Shown piece by piece: positions 22,601 through 32,458 of a stretch of 64,000 bases of DNA. Numbering within the stretch: position 1 is the stretch's first letter; each line of letters opens with the position of its first letter. Source of the DNA: Zanthoxylum bungeanum (taxonomy: Eukaryota; Streptophyta; Magnoliopsida; Sapindales; Rutaceae); assembly GCA_019454045.1 (NCBI GenBank), contig SKCR01007555.1, positions 1 through 64,000 of the forward strand, given 5' to 3'. The notes beneath the pieces were generated by a model. It was not told the origin of the DNA. It saw only the letters and a program-made list of their open reading frames with translations, and searched no databases. Made by a program: the position numbers and the translations under genes.

Positions 22601-23641
22601 TTCCAAAACAAAAGTCCCTACAGCCAAAACAGCAACTGGTGTTCCGTTTCCGACTCGTAGGTCAACCTCCCCTGAAGCCAGCATCCTGCTATTCTGCAGA
22701 TCCTGCAAATCAGTACAAATATGAGCAGCACAACCAGAATCAAAAATCCAATTTTTAAGACTAGAAGTAGTCATATTTATTTCAATAACAAACATACCAG
22801 AGGCTGGTGCCTTGCCTGCCTTGATATCCTCCCTGTGTCCCTTGCCCATTCGGCAGTCACGTTTCCAGTGACCCTTCTTGCCGCAGTTGAGGCAGACATC
22901 TTGAGATTTGTTCCTTGGCTTCCCAGAAGCTTTTGTCGACTTGCCTTTACCCTTGTTCTTATGTTTCCTCTTCCTCACCCCTCCAGTTGCCTTAAGCCCA
23001 GCCTTTGGCCCCTGAGAGGTCGATGCATAGTGCGCCTCGCGCTTGCCCCCTTTTAGGAGTTCTTTTTCAGACTCCTTCAAGATGGATAACAACTCTCCAA
23101 GAGTGTCATCTGTATCCATCAACTTGTAGTTGATTATGATTTGTTTCCAAGTATCAGGAAGTGACTGCAAGATCATATCTATAGTCAGCTCAGCCTCCAA
23201 GACTATTCCCATATTGGCCAACTCATCAATATCGGCGATCATTTGAGCCCCGTGGGCCTCAACTGATGCGCCTTCAGTCATTCGGGCGCGGAAGAGTTTC
23301 TTCACCAACTCATACCTTTCCATCCGCTTGTTGGAGCGGTGGAGATCTCGAAGTCTAGCCATCATATTATAAGGATCCAAGTCCCTATTCTGGCGACGAA
23401 AGTGTTGAGTCATAGAAGCTAACATAATAGCCTGAGCTGTGTCACAATCACTGCTGTGAGTTTTCCATAACTCCAGCTCAAGTGGGTCAGTGGGCTTAGG
23501 CGGGAGAGGTGTTTGTATAGTATACAGCATCCTCTCAGCCCCAAGGACTATCCTTAGGTTCATTTCCCAATCAGCGAAGTTTGTCCCCTTAAAGACATTG
23601 TCACCCATGATGATGTCTCGGACATTTACCTTGCTAGCCAT
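19682..23641 (-). CDS. Ty1/copia gag-pol polyprotein (1319 aa, intact)
   Basis: One open frame holds all functions for copying and inserting the element in virus-like particles. Domains in order (residues): Gag about 1-245; CCHC zinc knuckle C250-C253-H258-C263; aspartic protease with DSG at 301-303; integrase zinc region H438/H443...C469/C472; integrase core D499, D562, E598 (D-62-D-35-E spacing); RT with QMDVKTAFLNG (D907) and YVDD (992-995); RNase H with D1164, E1205 and D1243, ending ADPLTK...DWL. All expected catalytic residues are present. The start ATG at 23641 follows a 53-nt stretch without ATG after an acceptor-like CAG; a second in-frame Met (residue 12) matches the gag start of the other copies. 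The stop lies one base before the PPT. How Gag is made in excess is not evident; there is no frameshift. Confidence 0.95.
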   Translation of the reverse strand: MASKVNVRDIIMGDNVFKGTNFADWEMNLRIVLGAERMLYTIQTPLPPKPTDPLELELWKTHSSDCDTAQAIMLASMTQHFRRQNRDLDPYNMMARLRDLHRSNKRMERYELVKKLFRARMTEGASVEAHGAQMIADIDELANMGIVLEAELTIDMILQSLPDTWKQIIINYKLMDTDDTLGELLSILKESEKELLKGGKREAHYASTSQGPKAGLKATGGVRKRKHKNKGKGKSTKASGKPRNKSQDVCLNCGKKGHWKRDCRMGKGHREDIKAGKAPASGMFVIEINMTTSSLKNWIFDSGCAAHICTDLQDLQNSRMLASGEVDLRVGNGTPVAVLAVGTFVLELPSGHVLKLLNCYYIPSLTRNIISVSLLTQHGYTFVFRNTGCYLYKNDAEICTVVANNGLYILNVNESPKHKMTNKRLKRSNLKDEAYMWHCRLGHINKTRISTLSKSGYLDGFDPNSYDVCESCLLGKMPKSPFSGKGERATELLALVHSDVCGPMSSQARGGYRYFVTFTDDASRYGYVYLMMHKSETFEKFKEFRHEVEKQTGKSIKTLRSDRGGEYLSYEFQDYLKEHGILSQWTPPGTPQLNGVSERRNRTLLDMVRSMMSRTELPISFWGYALSSAILILNKVPSKSVEQTPYEIWTGRKPGFSFLKIWGCWAYVKRLDGTKLEPKSDKCLFVGYPRETKGYYFYHPQENKVFVALHAFFLEKEFLDAVVSGRKVELDENRGDTVPGNESTTEHEQTIRDESVPQPSYTQGPRRSERVRTVPERYGYLISPHVDINLIEDNEPSTYEEAIQDIDSALWQEAMKSEMDSMYANQVWTLVDAPEGVKPIGCRWIFKKKTDMDGNVQHTKARLVAKGYRQQYGVDYDETFSPVAMIKSIRIMLAIAAYFDYEIWQMDVKTAFLNGNLLEDVYMQQPDGFIVPRLANKVCKLNRSIYGLKQASRSWNQRFDEIIKEYNFVQNEDDPCVYKKVSGRALTFIVLYVDDVLLIGNDIPMLTSVKAWLSLKFSMKDLGEAAFILGIKIYRDRSRKLLGLSQSTYIDKVLKRFSMDQSKKGLMPMLRGTSLSKDMCPKTQEERDNMSRIPFASAVGSIMYAMICTRPDVSYALSMCSRYQADPGEGHWMAVKNILKYLRRTKDAFLIYGEGELVVSGYADASFQTDKDDFKSQSGYIFCLNNGAVSWKSSKQDTVADSTTEAEYIAASEAAKEAVWIRKFLIGLGVVPLAAEPVPLYCDNNGAIAQAKEPRSHQRSKHVLRRYHLIREIIHRGDVKVEKVASDNNIADPLTKAVYPQVFERHIHSSGIRCLSDWL

Positions 23642-23694
23642 CTCAACTACGATAGTCCAACTATCTAGTTAACGATAAAATGGGTACAGTCAAA

Positions 23695-23711
23695 CTGTTA
23701 CAAAAAATAAC
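23695..23711 (-). promoter_or_regulatory. splice-acceptor-like site before gag, element D
   Basis: Sense strand TTATTTTTTGTAACAG then TTTGACTG; the last G would be at 23695. Equivalent T-rich sites followed by TTGGACTG are present in B (CAG, 3309) and F (CAG, 52396), and mutated to CAA in E (40324-40326). Use as an acceptor is inferred. Confidence 0.4.
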
Positions 23712-23896
23712 AATGTATTAGTCCAACTAATAATAAATAGACGAAATAATTTTGAAGAACGCGTAAGGCAAAGTATCTGAATGAAATTGCAAATTCACAT
23801 ACTAGCCTCCCACTATTTTCATCAAGTCTCTAACCCTCTGTTGAGAACTCGGGAAATCCTATTTCCTAGTGGGCTAGGATCCCGTTAAATAACACA

Positions 23897-23922
23897 CAAC
23901 CTTGACTTTGGCCAACAAGCTG
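23897..23922 (-). promoter_or_regulatory. leader hairpin 3 of element D (palindromic loop)
   Basis: Sense strand: CAGCUUG, loop UUGGCCAAAGU, CAAG-G-UUG. The terminal-side pair is C-G where other copies have U-G, and the G-U pair replaces A-U; both changes keep pairing. Confidence 0.55.
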
Positions 23923-24159
23923 TATGCTATTTAACTAGGTAGATCTCACAGATCAATTGGATCCAATCCAATTCCTAGATCCGGTTAGGTGGACATCCAA
24001 GTCCTAAACATATTGCGTATGCCAATGTATCTAATACATTTTCTAACCATATCCTCCGAATCATCTAGGCCTTGGCTTTGGCACAACAAACCTAATGATT
24101 CCAGTTAAGCGGGACCCATTGACAAGGATAGTTTCGTAATCAATGTCGTTGGACAAGAA

Positions 24160-24187
24160 GTGATCTTGACTTTGGCCAACAAATCAC
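24160..24187 (-). promoter_or_regulatory. leader hairpin 2 of element D (palindromic loop)
   Basis: Sense strand: GUGAUUUG, loop UUGGCCAAAGU, CAAG-A-UCAC. Eight pairs with one bulge; the fourth pair is A-U here, G-C in B and F. Confidence 0.6.
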
Positions 24188-24250
24188 AACTTGGACAAGA
24201 CACCGATGTGGAACAAAACTCTCATGATTCAAGTACATCCTAATTGACAA

Positions 24251-24274
24251 GGTCTTGACTTTGGCCAACAAACC
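24251..24274 (-). promoter_or_regulatory. leader hairpin 1 of element D (palindromic loop)
   Basis: Sense strand: GGUUUG, loop UUGGCCAAAGU, CAAG-A-CC. It lies 87 nt on the PBS side of hairpin 2. Confidence 0.5.
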
Positions 24275-25819
24275 AATGCCAATCGGATCTTGAACAAGAA
24301 TCATTCAATGGAAGGATAATCGCTTAATATAGATTGAGGGATTTTTGCGTAATTGGCAACCAATTTATTATCTTTGTTAGGTCTCATCAACATACACCCT
24401 TAAGCATGCTTCTAAAACATCATAAAGCGCGTAAAGTAAATTAATAGTGATATGCGGATGGATATATAAACAACTTGTTCCTAGAACAAATCACTCCATT
24501 TCCTCTCCCCGCTAGCACTATTCTACTACTACCCAATTACATAATACAATAAGAGAAACCTCATTTACATTGAGGGGAATTAGGTGAGAAGAGAATACAA
24601 AGAGATAAAAGAGATAAGGCTGGACACGCAGGTCCAATTTATAAATTCCAAATTTACAATAATTTCTAAAATTACCCTTTCCCTTCTAATATCCATCCGA
24701 TATACACTATTCATTCATCACATACATATATATTCAAACAAGACATGCTTTTACAACCAATCTAATCCAATTAATTAGTCTTTGTTTAAGTGATCATCCA
24801 ATGTTCAAACAACGGTTTGATTTTGCGCGAGTCCAACTCGTTTGAGAATAAGTACATAAGGTACGAATTCGCGAATTATATCGAACTACTTATTAAATCT
24901 AATTTAATTCGTATTCAATACTAATTCAATTATTTAATTCCAAATTAAATGTTTACACTTTTAATGTGCTTTAAAGACTTAGATTCTAAATCTAATCTAA
25001 TTGGGTCTCAAAGCCCAACTAACATCCAATGTTTGTTTAATTAAAGTCCGATGGGCTTTCAATTGATTTATTAAGGCTTGGGCTTTGGTCAATGTGGGTC
25101 AAACCCAATTACCAAGCCCAAATAAGGAATCACCCTTAAATGCCACAAAACCAATTTCAAGCCCATAAGGCCCAATTAAACTTTAAAGCCCATTATACTA
25201 CATTTGGACTTAATGGAGTGATTTAGGCCCAAATTGGATCCAATCCTTTTGGCCCAAATCTACTTGGCCCAACCAAGCCCATTATGCCCAAATACAATAT
25301 TAAAAGCCCAATTCACCAAAATTAAGCCCATTAATTAAATTTCAATATTCCAAATTTTAAAATTCAATTAATTAAAGTGTAAAACCAAGATTAATACATT
25401 AAACCAAATATTTCAAAATACCAATTTAATTATTAATCATCTATGTTCAAAACAATGTCCAACATTAATTTAACAAAAATCAAGTCCTTTTCATGTCCAT
25501 TAGTATTCGGCCAAGTGAGTTTTTGTGTCGATTTGTTTTTCAATCCGATTGAATCACTAATCTACGTCCCGTATACGTTTTAAGTCATCCAATGATCTTG
25601 TACACAAAAAATTCCAACACATCCAATGTTCATACCCATTCGGCCAAGGTTACATTTTTGGGGAAAAATCATCCAATGCATTTTTCTCAAAATTGATTCC
25701 ATATAATATCATTCTATATACATGTAAGCATACTCATTCATCAAATTTCACAAGAACATGCTTCAATCAATTTTACCCAAATTTTAACCTAATATATTTC
25801 ATGCTTAAACATAGCTCCA

Positions 25820-25827
25820 TGATACCA
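25820..25827 (-). other. primer-binding site of element D (tRNA-iMet type)
   Basis: Sense strand TGGTATCA one base after the LTR, matching the first eight bases of the iMet-type PBS. The next bases are TGGAGC rather than GAGC, as if TG were inserted. Confidence 0.75.
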
Positions 25828-25828
25828 T

Positions 25829-27800
25829 TGTTGGTTTCTATTATTGTCCCAAGGAAAGATTAAGCATTTAAAATACAATAAAATATAATGCAAAACTTGA
25901 AGCATGGCGGAATCATACTTACAAAGCTTTTGTGATGAAATTGTGAAGAGGATCCTTGAGCTCCAAGATTTGAAGTTTCGGCCAAGCAAGAAGAGGAGAG
26001 AGAAGCTTTAAAGCTTCAAGTATTCCAAGCTCCAAGGTGTTTCCCTATCACCTCCTTTGATCCTTGCTTGTGCTAGCAAAAATGGAGAATGAAAAACAAT
26101 TTTCTGCCTTGTTAGAAGCTCACGGCGTGAGCAAGAGAGAAAAGGAGGAGAGTGTTTCACTTTGATTTTGTTTTCCTTTGCATGCCAAAAACGTGAATGA
26201 CCAAGGAAATGAAAAGTGATATGATATCTAATACCAAAATATTTTTTAATGCAAAAAATCCTTCAAAACCGTGCATGGCTTTCCCTCCAAAATGAAATCC
26301 ATCATTTGCATCATTACCACACTTTGAGATTAGAGACAATGTATCATCCCTCAAAGGTGACTAGATACATCCACCATCTATTCGTATTAAGTAATGAGAT
26401 ATCGCGATGTGATTTGCGGATATCACTCGATTCAAAATACGAATGTGTCCGCAAACACTTTCGGGCTCGGTTTCGTTAATTCCGAATTAACGAATTTCCG
26501 TCGCGACGTGAATTAAATAATTACGCCTTGCGAAATTACTATTCAGTTCGCTAATGAATTAATTCTAAATTAATTCGTTTGCCCGAATTAAAATCCGATT
26601 TTAATTCCGCGCGTCGAAATCTAATTTCGTTTAATAATATATCGAATATATTATTTTATCGATTAATTCCAAATTAATCGATCTCTCTCTCCTCCTAATA
26701 AGGCATTTTATCCAAGATAAAGTTTCTCCGTTATTAATCCAAGATTAATAAAGTTCGAATCAAACATCATAGGTGAATCTTCAGGAAGCGACCCAAGAGA
26801 TCTCCGGATATGTTGGCAGTAAATACGGTCGTTGGATAATCCAAACACGTACGTACCTCGTACTACGTTTTTACCGATTTACAAGACAAGGTTGGCTTCT
26901 AGCAAAGCGCCATGCCTACCCAATTCTCCAGAAATATTCTTACTGGAATATTAGATCTATATCAAGCGTAGTATACCGTAGTATTGCGTACATCGATCCA
27001 GTATCGGACGATCACATGTTAGGCCTGGGGCTGGAAATGTGTCTGCCCCGTACGAAACATATATCGGACATCAAGCAACTAGTCTCTTTAAATCGGGCAA
27101 TACTGACCTAGTCATATTGTCCCGACGGTTGCAACCTTTTATAGAGCACTAGTTCTGTATCCTGCGTGATCATCAACTCCATATGTCTGAAGTGACACTT
27201 CCATCTTGACATCACACCCAGTGCACTACGATTCCTGATAAACCCAGAAGAGGTGAACACAGAACCAGTTAAGGTCCCCCAACCACCAAAACCAAAGTTT
27301 ACCTATTGTCGCAAGTACTAGCGATGCAAGTCTCAGGTTAAGACCATATACACCTACCCTGATGCGGCCTCCCATAGACACGCAGACATACTACCAATGG
27401 GATTCCGCGGGGTCTATCCAGAGCGAAGCTGTTTTCCGTACCATCGGTAAAACACAACCTCCTATCGCACTTGCATAAGTATCCTATACTTAAATATATG
27501 AGAACTATGCCGTTGTGCCCTCACAACATGCAAAGTGCAATACTAGTCTATTCCGCATTATCGATGTCCGATCTCGATAATACTCCGACTAGGGATATTT
27601 AATGATTTAAACCTTTATGTATTGATACTGTCTCATATCATCTCAATACGGAATTAATCATATGGACTTTCGCCATTTATATATCAAAGTAAATAAATTA
27701 CAAAACGGCAAAGGGCAATTTCATTATCACATAGTTAATTTTGTACAATAATACAATATCATTTACAAAACAGTGACGCTATGGGTCATAATGTCTAACA
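25829..27800 (-). mobile_element. 5' LTR of element D
   Basis: 1972 bp, same termini as the 3' LTR. In element sense it holds the promoter for gag-pol. A donor-like GTAAGTATG lies at plus-strand 25914-25922, 94 nt before the LTR end. No clear TATA box was picked out. Confidence 0.92.
25914..25922 (-). promoter_or_regulatory. splice-donor-like site in the 5' LTR of element D
   Basis: Sense strand GTAAGTATG, a perfect GTAAGTAT intron start. The position is conserved in other copia LTRs of the window (1119, 5855, 30426, 36665, 38108, 62418) as GTAAGTAT or GTGAGTAT. Paired with the acceptor at 23695 it would define a 2228-nt leader intron. Confidence 0.4.
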
Positions 27801-27805
27801 CTTTC
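27801..27805 (+). repeat. right target-site duplicate of element D (CTTTC)
   Basis: Follows the LTR terminus TCTAACA and continues as TTCATG-type RT sequence of element C. Confidence 0.65.
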
Positions 27806-28525
27806 ATGAAAAATCTCGTAGAATTCTTGGGAAAGACAACTTATCTAGGAATAAAGATCTACTGGGTATAATTTTTTAAAGTTGTTAATTACTCTCCGAG
27901 AACTCGTACATTGAAAAAGATGTACGCGACTGGTGTCTCATATGATTTGAGCATATAGAATCACAATCAGGCCCATCCAGTGATAGTCATGGATTGATTA
28001 GAACATCCCTTTAGTATCTTAGCTGAACTAAGAATGATGTCTTATACTATGGAGAAGGAGAACTTGAAGTGCTGGGATAACCTTTGCAAGTTTCCTAACC
28101 GATTTCAAAATGGACTATAAGTCGTAATTAAAGGTACTATAAAGTTTGAATAACAGAACAGTGAGCTGGAAATTTCCAAGCAAGATTACTGTTGCCGAAT
28201 ACCAACAAAAAGTGGATTATTACTGCAGCTGAGGCAGCAAATAGAAGCCTTTTGGATCGATAATAATCCTAATCAGATGTAGTTCTGTTAGCAGCTGGCT
28301 AGGCTACAACACAGGCTAAAGAATTAATGGTCTCATCAACGATCCAGATATATACTTTAAATATTCATCTGATTCGTTCGGATCATACATCGTGGCGAGT
28401 GATGATTCGAATAAATCGCATCAGATGATAACCATGCAAATCCTCTCACGAAGTATTTTCTCAGCAGAAGTTTGAGCGAACCGTACATCGTTCGGGTGTA
28501 GGACACTTGAGTGATTGGCTATAGG
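27806..28525 (+). pseudogene. copia pol, 3' half (RT end to RNase H), element C
   Basis: Collinear with D residues of about 1012 to the end: the connection region (27830-28000), a YLRR-type segment, RNase H (28060-28420) and the C-terminus up to GATTGGCTATAG just before the PPT. Numerous stops and indels. It resumes exactly where 17688 stopped, which proves that D split it. Confidence 0.75.
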
Positions 28526-28538
28526 CCAAGTGGGAGAT
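28526..28538 (+). other. polypurine tract of element C
   Basis: CCAAGTGGGAGAT directly before the TG of the 3' LTR. Confidence 0.8.
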
Positions 28539-30512
28539 TGTTGGACAATTATGACCTATAACATCACTATTTGTACAGATTATGGTGTTGTTGTACAAAT
28601 TAACTATGTGACAAAGGAAATTACTTTTTTTCATTTGTAATTAGATTACCAAGATGTATAAATGATGAAAGGTCCATATGATTAGTTCCGGATTGAGATG
28701 ATATGAGACAGTATCAATCCACGAAGGTTTAATCATTAAATATCCCTAGTCAGAGTATTATCGAGATTGGACATCGATAATGCGTAAAAGACTAGTATTA
28801 CACTTGTGCGCATTGTGGGAGCATAACGACATAGTTCTCATATATTTGGGTATAGGATACTCATGCAAGTGTAATAGGAGGTTGTGTTTACCGATGGTAT
28901 GGAAACAGCTTCGCTCTGGATAGACCCCTCGAAATTCCATTGGTAGTATGACTATGTGTCTACGGAAGTCCGAATTAGGATAGGTGTATTTGGTTTTAAC
29001 CTGAGACGTGCACCGCTAATACTTGCGACAATCAATATACTTTGGTTTTGGTCGTCTATAGGGCTTTAACAGGTTCTGTGTTATATTGAGAATCGTATTG
29101 TATTGGGTGTGATGTCGAGATGGAAGTATCAATCCAGTCATAGTGGAGATGATGATCACGTAGGATACGGAACTGGTGCTTTTATTTATGCTGCAAGCTA
29201 TCGGGATATTATGACTAAGTCATGTTTATCTGATTATAGAGACTAGTTACCAGAGATCGATATGTGCTTCGTAGGGGCAGACACAATTCCAGCCCCAGGC
29301 CTAACACGTGACATCCGATGCTGGATCGTAATACGCAATACTATGTATACTACGCCTGATATAGATCGAATATTCCTATAAGAATATTTCTGGAGAATTG
29401 GTTAGGCACGGTGCTTTGCTAGAAGCCAACCATGTCTTGTAAATCGGTAAAAACGTAGTACTAGGTACGTAGGTGTTCGGATAGTCCGACGACCGGATTT
29501 ACTGCCAACATATCCAGGGATCTCATGGGTCGCTTCTCGAAGATTCACCGATGACGTATGACTCGCACTTTATTAATCTGGGATTAATTATAAGAGAGAG
29601 AAAATTAATCTGAGATTAATTACGGAGATATTTTATCTGGGATAAAATATTATTTAAAGAGAGAAAACGATTAATTGGAATTAATCGATAAAATAATATA
29701 TTCGATATATTATACGAAATTAGATTTCGACGCGGAATTAAAATGTGATTTTAATTCGAGCGAACGAGTTAATTTAGAATTAATTCGCTAGCAACGTGAA
29801 TAGTAATTTTGCTAGGCAAAATTATTTAATTAAATTTGATTTAATTACGTCGCAACGGAAAATTCATTAATTCGAAATTTGCGAACCCGAGCCCGGGAGT
29901 GTTTGCGGGCCCACTCGCATTTCGAATTCAAGTGTGGCCCACAAGTCACATCAAGCGTCAAATCACTAGTCAATCAAGTGATAGATGTCTTGTCACTTTT
30001 AGTGATTGACAACATGTCACTATTGATTGATGGTGGTGGTTGGATGGCTTAAATGCCATTTACCATTTATTTGATTATTTGGCATTTGACTTTCAATTAG
30101 TGTATTAGATACACAATACACAAAAACATAATCTCTTCTTACTCTCTCCTATCTCTCGGCCTTGGGCCATTTTCTTCCTTCATTTTTCTGCAAATGTCGT
30201 GAGATGAAGGAGAAGCTTAGTGGCAAAATTTCAAGAGTGCTAGCACACATTCGGGTCTTGCGAAGGTGATAGGGAAACCCACCCGTGGGTATGGAATGCA
30301 CACCCAAGCTTGGAGCTTGGCCGAGCAAATGGAGCACAAAATGGAGGAGCTTTGTCGTGACCATCATGGAGGAAAAGCTTGAAGATTTGTTTTTGTTGTT
30401 CCTCGCATCGCAAAAGCCGATCAATGTAAGTATGATTCTGCCATACTTCTTGAGTATTCACATGATGTTTCTTTACTTGAAATCGATCTTGGGACTAATC
30501 TAGAAACCAACA
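28539..30512 (+). mobile_element. 3' LTR of element C
   Basis: 1974 bp, TGTTGGACAATTATGACC ... GAAACCAACA. It contains GTGCTAGCAC (30237-30246) and a donor-like GTAAGTATG (30426-30434). Its 5' partner is not in the window. The sequence after 30512 is Tat-like LTR, so no TSD can be confirmed. Confidence 0.85.
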
Positions 30513-31986
30513 TGAAGATGAGTGCAGGCTGGGTGAGGGGTGCGTGCGTGTTGAAGACAGTGAAAGAGCAGCTTGGCGTGATCTGTGTGTTGCGTTTAAG
30601 GCTTGTTGCGTGAACGTGAGGGCTGCATGGAGGCCTTGAAGGGTCTTTAGTGTGTTTGGGACTTGCTGAGTGAGGGCTTGATGAAGGCTATGAATGGTCT
30701 TTTTTATGGCCACGTGAGTGGCTGGTTCTTGAAGGGCTTATTACGTGAGTTGGGGCTGCTGGATATAGGCGTGAATGCTGCTAGTTACGTGAGTGAGTTG
30801 TCAAAGTTGTGAGTGTGTTTGTTTGTGATGAAGGTTCGTTGATTTGTGAGGGCTTGTGGCCGAGATTTGGGGACGTGAGTGAGGGGTTGTTTCCTAGGCG
30901 ATGTGGGACATAGTAGAGGGCAAAGTGAGAGGTTGTGTTGGGCGTGAACAAGAGGGTGGTTTCTTGGGCGATGTGGGACGAAGTAGAGGGCTAATTTGTT
31001 GCTATTTTGGGCGTGAATGGAGGGCGTCTTCTAAGGGGGGAATTGGCGTGAAAGGAGAAGAGAAGAGCGTGCTTGTGTTGTCTATTTGCGGGGTTTCAAG
31101 GGTGAGTTGAGGTTCTTTTTATAGGCAAATGGTGGTGCATTTATTGGGTAGGCTATCATTGATAATGGTCATTAATTGGGTGGCTAATTGATGTTGAAAA
31201 ATGGAAAGGGAAATGGCTTTGTCAAGGGCTTGGGGTTGCTTGGTTAAATGGTGTGGGGTTTGCTTGGTTAAATGGTGATGTGTTGTGTTTGACTTGGTGA
31301 TAGGAGGCTATTAAATGGCTTTGGCTTCTTATGCATGGGCTGCATGGACGACGTGAGGTCTTAGGTTGCTTTGTGGCTTTGAGTGTGGTTCATGTGAAGG
31401 ACAGGCTTATGTGTGCTTGATTTATTGTTGTTAAGTGGTGTATGAGGTGTCATCGTAGGGTTTCTTTGTTAATGGGGTTACGTTGATGAGTGGTGTGAGT
31501 GAAGGCAGGTTTACGTGAGCATCTTGCTAAGTTTAGGCTGAGATTTGTTGGCTTGGGACGTGTCTCATGTGGCCATGAGGGGTGCTGAACGTGGCTGTGC
31601 ATGGGGTTTCAACGTGTAGGAGGCAGTTTGAAGGCTTAATGGAGAGTGAATGGCGTGAAGGCTTTAGGGTTTTTTTTTCTAGTCATTTTTTCGTGCCTTG
31701 TGTGCGTTTAGAGAGAGGAGAGAGAGCCGAGTATTTAGGGTTTTGGTATGTGATTTGGTTGGGTTTTGGGCCAATGAAGTGTGGCTTACGGAGGTTTTGG
31801 GCCAAGGATGATTTTGAAATGGAGGTCCAACGAGCAAACCCGAAGCTAAACGAGTGAATTAAATCCAACAAAATGTCATCAATTCTTGACTTTTCCCTTC
31901 CGACGTCCGTTTCCCGCGACTTAAAAGGTAGTGCCTTCGCACAAGGCTCATCATCGGGACTTATATGCAAAAATGCAGTGCTTACA
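30513..31986 (-). mobile_element. Tat/Ogre-like LTR, U3 side, minus orientation
   Basis: On the minus strand it starts TGTAAGCACTGC at 31986. Its first 170 bp align with the LTR start at 10966 (shared CCCGATGATGAG and GGAAACGG blocks). A TATA box (TATAAAAA) lies at plus-strand 31116-31123. The R/U5 part is missing because copia element C abuts at 30513. The long G/T-rich plus-strand stretches (30513-31500) show no coding; I see no gene here. Confidence 0.5.
31116..31123 (-). promoter_or_regulatory. TATA box of the Tat-like LTR fragment
   Basis: Minus strand TATAAAAA in the context GCCTATAAAAAGAACC, about 870 bp from the LTR start. Confidence 0.4.
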
Positions 31987-32229
31987 CCTAATATAATTGT
32001 AGGACAAAAATATTACTCTCCTTTCAACAAATACTTGTGATATTGTGGGCACAATATATTGATTAATACATTGTCTTATGAGTACATGGAAGAATGGTAA
32101 AAAGTACAGGAGAAATCATTTATTTGATCATTTTGAAAGAAAGAAAACAATTGTTAACTTAGATAAGAATTTCTCTTTTTTAAATTCCGCTTGAATTACT
32201 AGGGACTAGTAATAAGCTGGTTGGGGGGG
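31987..32229 (+). mobile_element. Athila-type 3' end with polypurine tract
   Basis: A short non-coding AT-rich stretch ending in GGACTAGTAATAAGCTGGTTGGGGGGG directly before the LTR start. The G-run is a gypsy-type PPT. It means the following LTR is also the 3' LTR of an upstream Athila copy, whose body is missing apart from this piece. Confidence 0.55.
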
Positions 32230-32458
32230 TGTGGTGAACACTAAAAAATACATATTTATTATACGATAAGTTAATCATTTTACACTTATAGTTTCACTAA
32301 TCTCTCTAAATTGGCACATTTGTGAAATATTATTTTATTTCATGCTTTGAGTGTTTTTACTGTATTATTTTATGTTATTTGTCAGGTAAAATACTGCTCG
32401 GAAGCTCGACAGGACAAACCAGACTGAAAAAGGGCAAAAATCAGAAATCTACACCTAC

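Larger units (their letters stand above)
23642..25819 (-). other. leader of element D, non-coding
   Basis: About 2.2 kb between the PBS and gag. It contains the three palindromic-loop hairpins (24274-23897), a GCTAGCAC motif near 24507, and a T-rich acceptor-like site. It is collinear with the leaders of B, E and F but shorter just before gag, where the tandem units of about 60 bp are almost absent. Many short upstream frames would hinder scanning ribosomes if the leader were retained. Confidence 0.75.
17689..27800 (-). mobile_element. copia element D, complete and potentially autonomous
   Basis: A full minus-strand Ty1/copia element of 10,112 bp: 5' LTR 27800-25829, PBS 25827-25820, leader of about 2.2 kb, one uninterrupted gag-pol frame 23641-19682, PPT 19680-19668, 3' LTR 19667-17689. 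It is flanked by CTTC/CTTTC as TSD and lies inside the RT region of the older element C. It is the only element in the window with intact coding and is the natural reference for interpreting the other copia copies. The clade within plant copia is not certain; LTRs near 2 kb are on the long side. Confidence 0.92.
15618..30512 (+). mobile_element. copia element C, old and 5'-truncated, split by element D
   Basis: Plus-strand copia remnant consisting of pol (15618-17688 and 27801-28538), PPT (28526-28538) and a 3' LTR (28539-30512). The 5' LTR, leader, gag and start of protease are missing; the left edge abuts Tat-like PBS sequence. The two pol halves join in frame of homology at the RT region: the uninterrupted form GGCTTTCATG is preserved in element E (45500 region). 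Element D inserted there. It is non-functional. Confidence 0.8.

Noticed and set aside
21029..23056. Numerous plus-strand frames of 60-118 codons
   Set aside because: They are shadows antisense to the intact copia polyprotein.
30513..31860. Several G/T-rich plus-strand frames, considered as a host gene
   Set aside because: They are antisense to a Tat-like LTR with a minus-strand TATA box, have no recognisable domain, and are not shared with the homologous LTR at 7899-10966.
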